A DNA stretch of 64,000 bases from Ulvibacter litoralis. Its GTDB lineage: Bacteria; Bacteroidota; Bacteroidia; Flavobacteriales; Flavobacteriaceae. Numbering within the stretch: position 1 is the stretch's first letter; each line of letters begins with the position of its first letter. The stretch is taken from NCBI RefSeq assembly GCF_900102055.1, contig NZ_FNBA01000001.1, positions 124,001-188,000 of the forward strand, written 5' to 3'. This document shows, one piece after another, positions 9,101 through 15,965 of this stretch. The notes beneath the pieces are model-generated. The model worked only from the letters and a program-made list of their open reading frames with translations, was not told where the DNA came from and searched no databases. Made by a program: the position numbers and the translations under genes.

Positions 9101-10005
9101 ATTGGTTGTACACGAAGTCCCGCGCCACCTTCAACCGTTACATAATAATATGCTTCATCACTATAAGGATTGATATTAGTATCATTTAACTGTCCGGTAG
9201 CAGACAAATCTCTAAAATCATCAACTGTATCATCATACCCCTGTGTACTTATTCCGTAGAACAAAATAGCATCTCCAGCATCAAAAGACCCATCTTCTTC
9301 GCCAATGACTTGAATGGAATTTTCAGGCAAATCAAAATCTGTATTTAACGAATTTAAAAACGGTAAGGGTTTTCCTCCATGTCCGTAAATTTTCAAATTA
9401 CGAGGGTTAATTCCGTCGGTATTCATTCCTAAGTCATTCAAAAAAGACTTATCTATTTTATGAATACCTGTTTTTTCAACTTTAAATTTATACCAAGCTC
9501 CCGAAGCTAAAACTGAATTGGATAATTGAATTCTATTCTGAGTGTTTTTTGCATTCGTTTTTCTATAATCTGCAGAAAACGAAACTATTTTCCTCAAAAC
9601 TCCATTGACATTTACTACTGGAGAAATTGAAAGAATTGTATATGTTATATTTCGTGCTTTTTTACTTCTAATAAAATACTCGGGCGTAGCAGGAACTAAT
9701 GCGCTATTTACTTTTGCCAATTCTTCTGCGGAAAGTGAAGCGTATACAATATTGCTTACTCGTAAACTAGAAGGATCTGCGAAACCATTATCTTCCCATT
9801 GCTCACTATATTGAAGTGTTCTATCTGTCAACTGAAGATTCAACTTCGAGAAGGCCTTTTCTTTATAGGTCAGATAATTAGTCTCGGAAGGAGCCTCGCT
9901 AAGACTAGAAGATTGATTGTCCCAATCTATTGAAAAGGTTCGAACTTGCGCTTTCACAATGAAAGGCAGTAATAGTAGACTTAAAAAAAGGAAAAATTTT
10001 TTCAT
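6136..10005 (-). CDS. porU: Type IX secretion system sortase PorU
   Basis: PorU is the gingipain-like (peptidase C25) transpeptidase that removes the C-terminal sorting domain of type IX cargo and joins the cargo to A-LPS at the cell surface. The 1289-residue protein has a signal peptide (MKKFFLFLSLLLLPFIVKAQ), an N-terminal beta-rich half, and the caspase-like domain with catalytic His797 (DYFGHGGEDG) and Cys831 (TVTCEFTKFD), spaced as in gingipains. It ends in a sorting-domain-like module (NVLNYPNPFVN ... GKGVYVYKITV). The start at the ATG 10005 is supported by the promoter just upstream; the longer frame starts at a TTG that would sit on the transcription start. Length agrees with flavobacterial PorU (about 1250-1300). 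Confidence 0.95.
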   Translation of the reverse strand: MKKFFLFLSLLLLPFIVKAQVRTFSIDWDNQSSSLSEAPSETNYLTYKEKAFSKLNLQLTDRTLQYSEQWEDNGFADPSSLRVSNIVYASLSAEELAKVNSALVPATPEYFIRSKKARNITYTILSISPVVNVNGVLRKIVSFSADYRKTNAKNTQNRIQLSNSVLASGAWYKFKVEKTGIHKIDKSFLNDLGMNTDGINPRNLKIYGHGGKPLPFLNSLNTDFDLPENSIQVIGEEDGSFDAGDAILFYGISTQGYDDTVDDFRDLSATGQLNDTNINPYSDEAYYYVTVEGGAGLRVQPMVEPVGAGVPITQFHDYKFHELDESSPGLVGRRWYGNRFDIESEQTFEFDFPNIVSNGDPMFVVVKAGATSESVTSMALSVNGTSLDPLNFAGLSGQSVLSVDDFRGEVPASGSSTVTVDLAYNNGGNPSSIGYLDYIGIEALRQLTGVEGQLPFKYNGVTAMTGVGEYQISNASQFTQVWDVTNTNQITAKQNEASESTFTFKAQMGLLRKYVAVHPNDYYAPVRIANSQVVNQDLKGTIFNDETGSFKDIDYLIITAPYLIQPALKLANHHKNVSGLTTKVVTTDMIYEEFSSGQQDIGGIRNFIRYVYENASSEENRVKYLCFFGDTSVDYKNRISNNNNVVPSFHTVASVSNHYSYVSDDYFGMMDEDEGTMSADDLLDIAVGRILTDEVTHANAMVQKIIDYSLKESYGNWRNNFLLISDDVDNGDQILEIELDALGDVISEQKPFVNVKKIHSDAFQQETSAGGNRYPAVNEAIKNNIELGALIIDYFGHGGEDGLAHEFIYTKEAAQNLQNKYKYPCVITVTCEFTKFDNPLRITAGELTYQNKEGGAISLVTTTRSINISLGIDYNEALASELYGFGVENPNTPAEGLRLSKNNINSEERRVVFFIGDPALPLAFPKKDIRITTLNGVPIAQATDTLKALSKVRFEGEVTNQNGQKLTGYNGVLEAKLFDKNVNRQTLGNDRANNSGFILDFITLGEVLFNGQATVTNGNFEFEFVMPRDTQIPVGNGRVSLYAKRDNVLQDQGGVNVDFKVGGLNENAPEDDRGPLINLFMNDESFISGGITNDSPVLLAKIEDTNGINTSSGVGHDIVAVLDGDESNPYVVNEYYQADVDDFTKGTLNYKLRDLEDGLHTLTLKAWDVYNNSSTEEIQFIVAGDDALEITNVLNYPNPFVNYTEFWFNHNRPYEPLEVQVQVFTVTGKVVWTQNQIVTTDGFLSREITWDGTDDFGDRIGKGVYVYKITVKSTLTNKQVEKFEKLVIL

Positions 10006-10022
10006 TAATATCAATAACGCTT

Positions 10023-10055
10023 CAAATATACACTTAGTATTATATCGGTTTCAAA
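10023..10055 (-). promoter_or_regulatory. Promoter for porU
   Basis: Minus strand TTTG (10052-10055), a 21-nt spacer, then TATATTTG (10023-10030), a near-perfect Bacteroidota promoter. The expected transcription start is around 10016, leaving a leader of about 11 nt before the ATG at 10005 and ruling against a start at 10014. Confidence 0.7.
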
Positions 10056-10162
10056 CTTTATTTTATTATAATTCAAATAATAATTATTAAAGTAATACGT
10101 TTGCATTTGTGTTAGTGGTAAAAACCACAAAAAACTAACATTGTATTAATGCTAAAATATTA

Positions 10163-10192
10163 TTGCAATTTTATCGTTAATTACTATATTGC
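10163..10192 (+). promoter_or_regulatory. Probable promoter for gldJ
   Basis: TTG (10163-10165), a 19-nt spacer, then TATATTGC (10185-10192), one base short of TAnnTTTG. A second, exact -7 box (TACGTTTG, 10096-10103) lies further upstream without a matching TTG. One or both may drive gldJ. Confidence 0.45.
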
Positions 10193-10219
10193 GAACCCAA
10201 TTTCTTCATAATTGAAACT

Positions 10220-11890
10220 ATGAACTTAAAAAAAACATTAGTATTACAGCTATGCATTGCTATAGCTGCAACTTCATTTTTAGTGAGTTGCAACAAATCA
10301 CGAGACTACAAAGATAGTTCTAGAGCTACTGGTTGGAAGATGAACTCCAAAGAAGGAGGATTTCAATACAACCCAAAAGCGAAAGAACAGGAAACTGGTC
10401 CTGGCTTAGTCTTTATCGAAGGTGGAACTTTCACCATGGGTAAAGTGCAAGATGATCCTATGCACGACTGGAATAATAGTCCTAACCAACAACACGTTCA
10501 ATCTTTCTACATGGATGAAACTGAGGTGACAAACCTTATGTATCTAGAATATTTAGATTGGATAAAAAATGTTTTCCCTCCATCCGACGAAAATTATCGT
10601 AGAATATACGAAGGAGCATTGCTTGACACTTTAGTTTGGAGAAACAGATTAGGGTACAACGAAGTAATGACAAACAACTACTTACGTCATCCTGCTTATG
10701 GTGATTACCCAGTAGTAGGTGTTAGTTGGATTCAAGCCGTTGAATTTAGCAACTGGAGAACAGATCGTGTGAATGAATTAATTCTTGAAAAAGAAGGTAT
10801 CACTACAAGAAATGCGCGTTACGAGGTAGAGCCTGGCGAAACATTTAGCACAGAAACCTATTTAAATGCTCCTACTTTAACGTATGGCGGTAACGACTCT
10901 ATTACTAGAGGAGGAAAACGTTCACAAGGAATCGCTAAGAAAAGCAAAGACAGTACTGGACTATATATCCAAAGAAAAGATGGTCTATTAATGCCATCGT
11001 ACCGTCTTCCGACTGAAGCAGAATGGGAATACGCAGCTTTAGGTCTTGTTGGACTTCGTAACTACAATGTATATAGAGGAAGAAAAAAATATCCTTGGGA
11101 TGGTCAATACACTCGTTCAGGAAAAAGAAGAAGCCGTGGAGATCAAATGGCAAACTTCAAACAAGGTGATGGAGATTATGGTGGTATTGCTGGATGGAGT
11201 GATGATGGTGCCGATATTACTGCTGAAGTAAAATCATACGAACCAAATGACTATGGTTTATACGATATGGCTGGTAATGTTGCAGAATGGGTTGCCGATA
11301 TCTACCGTCCTATTGTTGATGATGAATTTAACGACTTTAACTACTATCGTGGTAACGTTTACACTAAAAACTCAATCGATAAAGATGGAAAAGTTAGAAT
11401 TGTAACTGCCGACTCTATTGTATACGACACGTTAAGTAACGGTAGAATTGTCGCTAGAAATTTACCTGGTGAAATCTTACAAGTACCAGTTGACGATAAA
11501 GAAACATACTTAAGAACAAACTTTTCTGAAAGTGATAACCGTGATTACCGCGATGGAGACAAACGTTCTTCACGTTACTACCAATCATTTGGCGAAGATG
11601 AAGAAATGGACGAATCTGAAAGAATGTATAATTCTCCTAAGAACAAAGTATTTGCCGATAGCTTAGGAAACTTAGACCGTCAATTTGACAAATCGTCTAA
11701 CAGAACTACATTAATTAACAACGAAGTTCGTGTGTACAAAGGTGGTTCTTGGAAAGATCGTGATTACTGGTTAGATCCAGCACAAAGAAGATACTTCCCA
11801 GAAGATATGGCTACAGATTACATAGGCTTTAGATGTGCTATGTCTCGTGTAGGTTCTAAATCTAAAAAAGGGAAAAGACCTAGAAATTAA
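10220..11890 (+). CDS. gldJ: Gliding motility lipoprotein GldJ
   Basis: GldJ is an outer-membrane-associated lipoprotein needed for gliding and for stability of GldK and the type IX machinery. The 556-residue protein has a lipoprotein signal with lipobox LVSC (acylated Cys24). It then has a formylglycine-generating-enzyme/sulfatase-modifying fold: GLVFIEGGTFTMG near residue 70, YPVVGVSWIQAVEFSNW near 165, LPTEAEWEYAALG near 260, YDMAGNVAEWV near 350, and YKGGSWKDRDYW with GFRCAM at the end. This domain is structural in GldJ, as in GldK, and not expected to be catalytic. The gene is divergent from porU and followed by its own terminator before murF. Confidence 0.95.
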   Translation: MNLKKTLVLQLCIAIAATSFLVSCNKSRDYKDSSRATGWKMNSKEGGFQYNPKAKEQETGPGLVFIEGGTFTMGKVQDDPMHDWNNSPNQQHVQSFYMDETEVTNLMYLEYLDWIKNVFPPSDENYRRIYEGALLDTLVWRNRLGYNEVMTNNYLRHPAYGDYPVVGVSWIQAVEFSNWRTDRVNELILEKEGITTRNARYEVEPGETFSTETYLNAPTLTYGGNDSITRGGKRSQGIAKKSKDSTGLYIQRKDGLLMPSYRLPTEAEWEYAALGLVGLRNYNVYRGRKKYPWDGQYTRSGKRRSRGDQMANFKQGDGDYGGIAGWSDDGADITAEVKSYEPNDYGLYDMAGNVAEWVADIYRPIVDDEFNDFNYYRGNVYTKNSIDKDGKVRIVTADSIVYDTLSNGRIVARNLPGEILQVPVDDKETYLRTNFSESDNRDYRDGDKRSSRYYQSFGEDEEMDESERMYNSPKNKVFADSLGNLDRQFDKSSNRTTLINNEVRVYKGGSWKDRDYWLDPAQRRYFPEDMATDYIGFRCAMSRVGSKSKKGKRPRN

Positions 11891-11913
11891 TCTGAATTTA
11901 ATTTATAATTTAG

Positions 11914-11947
11914 CCCTCCTTTTCCATTCGGAATTGGAGGGTTTTTT
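11914..11947 (+). terminator. Rho-independent terminator after gldJ
   Basis: Stem CCCTCC (11914-11919) with GGAGGG (11936-11941); the 16-nt loop can extend the pairing through TTCC/GGAA. Six T residues follow. It separates gldJ from murF, whose ATG is only 21 nt from the hairpin. Confidence 0.8.
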
Positions 11948-11962
11948 ATTACATTTATTTCT

Positions 11963-13243
11963 ATGAAAATTGAAACAGTTTATCAGCATTTTATAGCAAG
12001 TACAGGAATTTGCACTGACACCCGAAAAATTAAAAAAGGGTGTTTGTTTTTTGCACTAAAAGGAGACAACTTTAATGGAAATAAATTTACTGAAGAAGCG
12101 CTAACTAAAGGAGCTTTAAAAGTGATTATCGATGAAGAAGAGTATCACAAACCCACCGGAGAAACCATTCGGTGCCCTAACAGCCTAGAACTGCTTCAAG
12201 AGCTTGCCACGTATCACAGAAAGCAATTAAACATCCCAATTATAGCATTAACAGGAAGCAATGGTAAAACAACAACCAAAGAGCTTATAAACGCTGTTTT
12301 AAAACAAAAATACAATACTACTGCCACCGTTGGCAATCTCAATAATCATATCGGAGTACCGCTTACACTCCTTTCTATGACAAAAGATACCGAAATAGGT
12401 ATTATCGAAATGGGTGCCAATCATCCAAAAGAAATTGCGCTTTTATGTGAAATCGCACAACCAGATTATGGCTATATAACAAATTTCGGAAAAGCGCATT
12501 TAGAAGGCTTTGGAAGTATTGAAGGAGTTATAAAAGCGAAAACGGAACTATACGAATACCTTCGTAAACACCAAAAGACAGTATTTATTAATGCAAATGA
12601 CCCTATTCAAAAATCTCTTTCAGAAGGCATACAAAGAAATACTTTCGGAACGGAAGGTCAAGATATAGGTGTAACTCTCCTAAATAGCAAGAAAGAACTT
12701 GTAGTTTCTTTTAAAAATTTAGATATCAAAAGCAATTTAATAGGAATTTACAACTTTAATAACATAGCTGCTGCAATAGCGATTGGTGATTATTTTAAGG
12801 TTTCTTCGGAAAAAATTAAAACTGCAATTGAAGCTTACACTCCCACAAACAATCGCTCGCAACGGATTGAAAAGGATACAAATCAAATTATTCTAGACGC
12901 CTACAACGCCAATCCAACAAGTATGCTTGCTGCTTTAGAGAACTTTAAACAAGCGGAAGGTGACAACAAAGTACTTTTTCTAGGCGATATGTTCGAACTA
13001 GGCGCTGAAGCAGCTTCAGAACACCAAAAAATAACAGATTACCTTACCGAAAACAACCTTGGCACAACGTATTTATTAGGAAGCAACTTTTTTAAAACAA
13101 AATCAAACGCTTCAAATATTTTACAGTTTGAAACTTTTGAAGACTTTAAAGCACAATTTTCAGAAAAGAGTATCCAGAAAAGTTTCATCCTAATTAAAGG
13201 ATCTAGAGGCATGGCCTTAGAAAGAATTACGGAACTTCTTTAA
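11963..13243 (+). CDS. murF: UDP-N-acetylmuramoyl-tripeptide--D-alanyl-D-alanine ligase
   Basis: MurF adds D-Ala-D-Ala to the UDP-MurNAc tripeptide, the last cytoplasmic step of peptidoglycan precursor synthesis. The 426-residue protein shows the Mur-ligase ATP loop ALTGSNGKTTTKELI near residue 95-109, the central motif IIEMGANHPKEIALL near 150, and the C-terminal-domain motif LDAYNANPTSMLAAL near 312 with LGDMFELG near 340. Length is slightly short of the enterobacterial enzyme but normal for flavobacteria. The gene sits alone here, away from the dcw cluster, next to gldJ as in other flavobacteria. The following 282 bases to the next gene contain no clear gene or terminator. Confidence 0.95.
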   Translation: MKIETVYQHFIASTGICTDTRKIKKGCLFFALKGDNFNGNKFTEEALTKGALKVIIDEEEYHKPTGETIRCPNSLELLQELATYHRKQLNIPIIALTGSNGKTTTKELINAVLKQKYNTTATVGNLNNHIGVPLTLLSMTKDTEIGIIEMGANHPKEIALLCEIAQPDYGYITNFGKAHLEGFGSIEGVIKAKTELYEYLRKHQKTVFINANDPIQKSLSEGIQRNTFGTEGQDIGVTLLNSKKELVVSFKNLDIKSNLIGIYNFNNIAAAIAIGDYFKVSSEKIKTAIEAYTPTNNRSQRIEKDTNQIILDAYNANPTSMLAALENFKQAEGDNKVLFLGDMFELGAEAASEHQKITDYLTENNLGTTYLLGSNFFKTKSNASNILQFETFEDFKAQFSEKSIQKSFILIKGSRGMALERITELL

Positions 13244-13525
13244 CCGTAATTACACGATAAAAATCAATTTTAGAAACTATCGCAACTTCCTTTTTTCCTC
13301 TAAATTAAACTTCCGAAGAAAAGAAATTACACCCAAAATTTTTAACACCAATCCTTCGTTTTAACATCTTATTATGTTAAAATTTCACTAGCTTGGTTAA
13401 AGAGCGTTAAAGTCCCTCTCTCAGCTCAAAATAGTTCTTACATTAGTACTAATCAAACACTTAAAACTCACATTTTTGAGTTTGTGTTTGAGTCAAACAA
13501 ACTAATAATTAAAACTAAAAACAAT

Positions 13526-13849
13526 ATGTCTAAAACTGGCAATACCCTATTAGGGATCGTAGCAGGAGCAGCACTAGGAGCAACTTTAGGAATTCTATAC
13601 GCACCTGAAAAAGGAACAAAAACTAGAAAAAAAATAAAAAAGAATGCAGTGCACGCTAAAGATGACATTATAGCTAAAACAAACGAGCTTACTTCGCAAT
13701 TAAATTCTAAATTTAATGTGCATAAAGAAGAGTTTGGAACCAAACTAGACTCCATGGTAAGTGAAATGAGCGATAAAGCAGAAGATGTTATTTCTACGTT
13801 AGAAAAAAAATTAGCGACACTTAAAAAGCAGAATGAAAAAGTAAGCTAA
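13526..13849 (+). CDS. YtxH domain-containing protein
   Basis: The 107-residue protein begins MSKTGNTLLGIVAGAALGATLG, an N-terminal glycine/alanine-rich membrane helix followed at once by LYAPEKGTKTRKKIKK, the signature of YtxH-type proteins. An amphipathic, lysine-rich coiled-coil tail follows. I start at the ATG 13526; the frame continues 14 codons upstream, but that part is AT-rich leader without family likeness. YtxH proteins are general-stress membrane proteins of unknown biochemical role. It forms a tight operon with the next two genes, an arrangement I know from other flavobacteria. Confidence 0.8.
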   Translation: MSKTGNTLLGIVAGAALGATLGILYAPEKGTKTRKKIKKNAVHAKDDIIAKTNELTSQLNSKFNVHKEEFGTKLDSMVSEMSDKAEDVISTLEKKLATLKKQNEKVS

Positions 13850-13850
13850 G

Positions 13851-14216
13851 ATGATTATGGACACGTTCAAATCATCTAAAGAAGAACTAATAGACGGAGG
13901 CTCGCATTTAAAAGAGTACGCTAAGAAAGAATATGAATACTCGAAATTAAAGATATTCTTTCAAATCGCTAGTTTAACTACTAGTATTGCAAAAGCGATT
14001 TTAATTGGTACAGCGTTCACCCTATTTACAGTTTTTATCTCCTTTGCCTTAGCCATAGGCTTGGGTCAATTATTTAACAACATGTATTTAGGATATATCG
14101 CTGTAGCTGGACTCTATCTTTTAATTGCAGTATTCATCTACGCGTTTAGAAGTAAATTAGAACGATTTATAGTGCAAAAATTATCCAAAACTTATTTCGA
14201 CGATGAAAACATATAA
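13851..14216 (+). CDS. Phage holin superfamily III-like / YqjE-type membrane protein
   Basis: The protein is 121 residues (or 119 from the ATG at 13857). It has a soluble, charged N-terminus of about 40 residues, then two strongly hydrophobic helices (about 50-75 and 82-102), and a short basic tail. This layout matches the putative holin/YqjE-type family that pairs with YtxH or YqjD proteins. In this setting it is likely a housekeeping envelope protein rather than a phage lysis gene, since nothing phage-like is nearby. It starts 1 nt after the ytxH stop and overlaps the next gene by 14 nt. Confidence 0.7.
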   Translation: MIMDTFKSSKEELIDGGSHLKEYAKKEYEYSKLKIFFQIASLTTSIAKAILIGTAFTLFTVFISFALAIGLGQLFNNMYLGYIAVAGLYLLIAVFIYAFRSKLERFIVQKLSKTYFDDENI

Positions 14217-14403
14217 TTCACTCAAAGATATCGAGCTTGATCTTAAGAAAATGAAGTTGGAAAAGCAGATTTTAGTGGAAGAAATGAAACTAAATGTACA
14301 TCGAATTGATGAAAACTTTTCATCGAACATTATTATGAGCACGTTACTTCCTATCGCGAAAAAGTTTGGAATTCCTTATTTGATTCATCGGATTTTCAAA
14401 TAA
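14203..14403 (+). CDS. Small conserved protein of the YtxH cassette
   Basis: This 66-residue protein (MKTYNSLKDIELDLKKMKLEKQ...) has an amphipathic, charged helical first half and a C-terminal amphipathic stretch ending HRIFK. It resembles the small DUF6327-type proteins that follow the YtxH and holin-like genes in flavobacteria; this is recognition from memory. Its start overlaps the previous gene by 14 nt, which supports coupled translation and a real gene. A terminator follows within 25 nt. The function is unknown; a peripheral membrane partner of the two membrane proteins is a reasonable guess. Confidence 0.65.
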   Translation: MKTYNSLKDIELDLKKMKLEKQILVEEMKLNVHRIDENFSSNIIMSTLLPIAKKFGIPYLIHRIFK

Positions 14404-14424
14404 AAATCTGAAAACATTAAAAAA

Positions 14425-14455
14425 ACTCTCAACATTCAATTTGTTGGGAGTTTTT
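14425..14455 (+). terminator. Terminator of the YtxH cassette
   Basis: Stem ACTCTCAACA (14425-14434) with TGTTGGGAGT (14442-14451) has ten pairs including one G-T, a 7-nt loop, and a T-run after it. It ends the three-gene transcript. Confidence 0.8.
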
Positions 14456-14573
14456 ATTTTAAAACTCCTTTTTTTGCTACCCTCACAAAAAGCTGAAATA
14501 CAACCTACTACTTTAGATCGAAACAAGCTTTTAAAAAAGGTGCAAAAAAAATCAATTATTTTTCAAATAAATG

Positions 14574-14604
14574 TTTGTGGAAACTAAAAACTAACTTATA
14601 TTTG
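14574..14604 (+). promoter_or_regulatory. Promoter for tRNA-Val
   Basis: TTTG (14574-14577), exactly 19 nt, then TATATTTG (14597-14604) and a C. This is a textbook Bacteroidota promoter placed about 17 nt before the mature tRNA. Confidence 0.75.
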
Positions 14605-14620
14605 CCCTCGCTAACAATAA

Positions 14621-14695
14621 GGGCGATTAGCTCAGCTGGTTCAGAGCACTTGGTTTACACCCAAGGGGTCGGGGGTTCGAACCCCTCATCGCCCA
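14621..14695 (+). tRNA. tRNA-Val (anticodon TAC)
   Basis: A full cloverleaf of 75 nt. The acceptor stem is GGGCGAT/ATCGCCC and the D arm GCTC...GAGC. The anticodon arm is CTTGG-TTTACAC-CCAAG, with anticodon TAC reading valine codons GUN. The variable loop GGGTC is followed by the T arm GGGGG-TTCGAAC-CCCTC and discriminator A. The CCA end is not encoded. It has its own promoter and terminator. Confidence 0.97.
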
Positions 14696-14702
14696 CAAAA
14701 AA

Positions 14703-14730
14703 AATCTCGAATTTTATTCGGGATTTTTTT
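14703..14730. terminator. Bidirectional terminator between tRNA-Val and folC
   Basis: Stem AATCTCGAA (14703-14711) with TTCGGGATT (14717-14725) has nine pairs with one G-T and a 5-nt loop. It is flanked by A-runs on the left and T-runs on the right, so it can stop both the tRNA transcript and the convergent folC transcript. Confidence 0.8.
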
Positions 14731-14741
14731 ATGCCTTATTT

Positions 14742-15962
14742 TTACAACACTTCCGCAACTACAAACGTACTTCCACCCACAAAAACAACATCACTCTTTG
14801 TTGCGGTTAACAAAGCATCTTTGTACGCCATTTTCACCGAAAGATACACTTCACCTTCCAAACCAAATTTCGCTGCCTTTTCTTCCAACACTTTTACTTT
14901 AAGTCCTCTTGGCACATCTGGTCTACAGAAATAATACTTTGCCTCTTTTGGAAACAGCGGCAATACCGTATCCAAATCTTTATCATCTACAGCTCCCAAC
15001 ACAATATGCAACGCATCGTACTTTTCAAGACTCAGTTGTTTCATCACTAACTGAAGCCCTTCTTTATTATGTGCTGTATCGCAAATTACTTTTGGTTGTT
15101 CTTTTAAAATCTGCCAACGCCCCATTAAGCCAGTATTCGGTATAGTTCGTAACAAGCCATTTTTAATGCTTTTTTCTGAAACCTTCCAACCTTTCTCTTG
15201 CAGTATAAGCAAGGTCGCCAGTACGGTTTTAATATTCTTTTTTTGATAGCTTCCTTTTAAGTCTGAAGCATAGGAAGCCTTTTTAGATTTTTCGGCAAAT
15301 ACAATGAGCGCATTCTTATCTAGCGCAACCTCTTGAAATATTGTTTTTGTTTCTGAAACAGTTTCACCAATCACAACAGGAATGCCTGACTTTATAATTC
15401 CAGCTTTTTCAGCAGCAATTTGCTGAAGTGTTGTTCCCAAAAATCGCATGTGATCCAAACCAATATTCGTAATAACCGATACTTCTGGTGTAATTATATT
15501 CGTACTATCCAATCGCCCTCCTAACCCTACTTCTATAATTGCAATATCAACTTTTTCTTTTTTGAAGTAATCAAACGCTAATCCTACAGTCATTTCAAAA
15601 AAGGACAACGAATGTGTTTCAAAAAAAGACTTGTGCTTCGATACAAAAGCAGAAACCGTTCGCTTCGGAACCATTGTCCCGTTTACTTTTATTCGTTCTC
15701 TAAAGTCTTTTAAATGCGGTGAGGTATACAAACCCACCTTATACCCTGCTTCTTGTAATACAGAAGCTAACATATGGCTAGTAGATCCTTTTCCGTTGGT
15801 TCCCGCTACATGAATTGTTTTAAAACCAGTATGAGGAGTTCCTAAATACTCTGCCAAAAGAAGGGTATTGGAAAGATCTGCCTTATAAGCAGATTTCCCT
15901 ACCCGTTGATACATGGGCAATTGTGCAAAAAGCCACGCTATGGTATCTGAATAGTTGATAAT
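14742..15962 (-). CDS. folC: Bifunctional folylpolyglutamate synthase/dihydrofolate synthase
   Basis: FolC adds glutamate to dihydropteroate and to folates. The Mur-ligase-like ATP loop VAGTNGKGSTSHML, YTSPHLKDFRERI, EVGLGGRLDSTN and CDTAHNKEG are all present. The homologous N-terminus (INYSDTIAWLFAQLPMYQ, matching the usual M-x-Y-x-x-T-x-x-W-x-F) extends upstream of every ATG, GTG or TTG. The only standard start is a TTG at 15920, which would cut 13 conserved residues. I therefore extend to the ATT at 15962 (ATC at 15959 is equally possible). The frame is the same as that of the upstream gene, whose TAG stop (15966-15968) lies one codon before. Either a rare start codon, re-initiation, stop read-through, or a sequencing error must explain this. 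Confidence 0.88.
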   Translation of the reverse strand: MINYSDTIAWLFAQLPMYQRVGKSAYKADLSNTLLLAEYLGTPHTGFKTIHVAGTNGKGSTSHMLASVLQEAGYKVGLYTSPHLKDFRERIKVNGTMVPKRTVSAFVSKHKSFFETHSLSFFEMTVGLAFDYFKKEKVDIAIIEVGLGGRLDSTNIITPEVSVITNIGLDHMRFLGTTLQQIAAEKAGIIKSGIPVVIGETVSETKTIFQEVALDKNALIVFAEKSKKASYASDLKGSYQKKNIKTVLATLLILQEKGWKVSEKSIKNGLLRTIPNTGLMGRWQILKEQPKVICDTAHNKEGLQLVMKQLSLEKYDALHIVLGAVDDKDLDTVLPLFPKEAKYYFCRPDVPRGLKVKVLEEKAAKFGLEGEVYLSVKMAYKDALLTATKSDVVFVGGSTFVVAEVL

Positions 15963-15965
15963 AGT

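Noticed and set aside
13851-14216. Possible phage holin or prophage remnant
   Set aside because: Although the protein is of a holin-like superfamily, no integrase, lysin, structural or replication phage genes are nearby, and the cassette with YtxH is chromosomal in flavobacteria.
14575-14934. Plus-strand ORF of 119 codons spanning the tRNA-Val and part of folC
   Set aside because: It overlaps a complete tRNA and a conserved folC gene on the opposite strand; the translated sequence (HLVYTQGVGGSNPSSPTKK...) is the usual artefact of reading through a tRNA.
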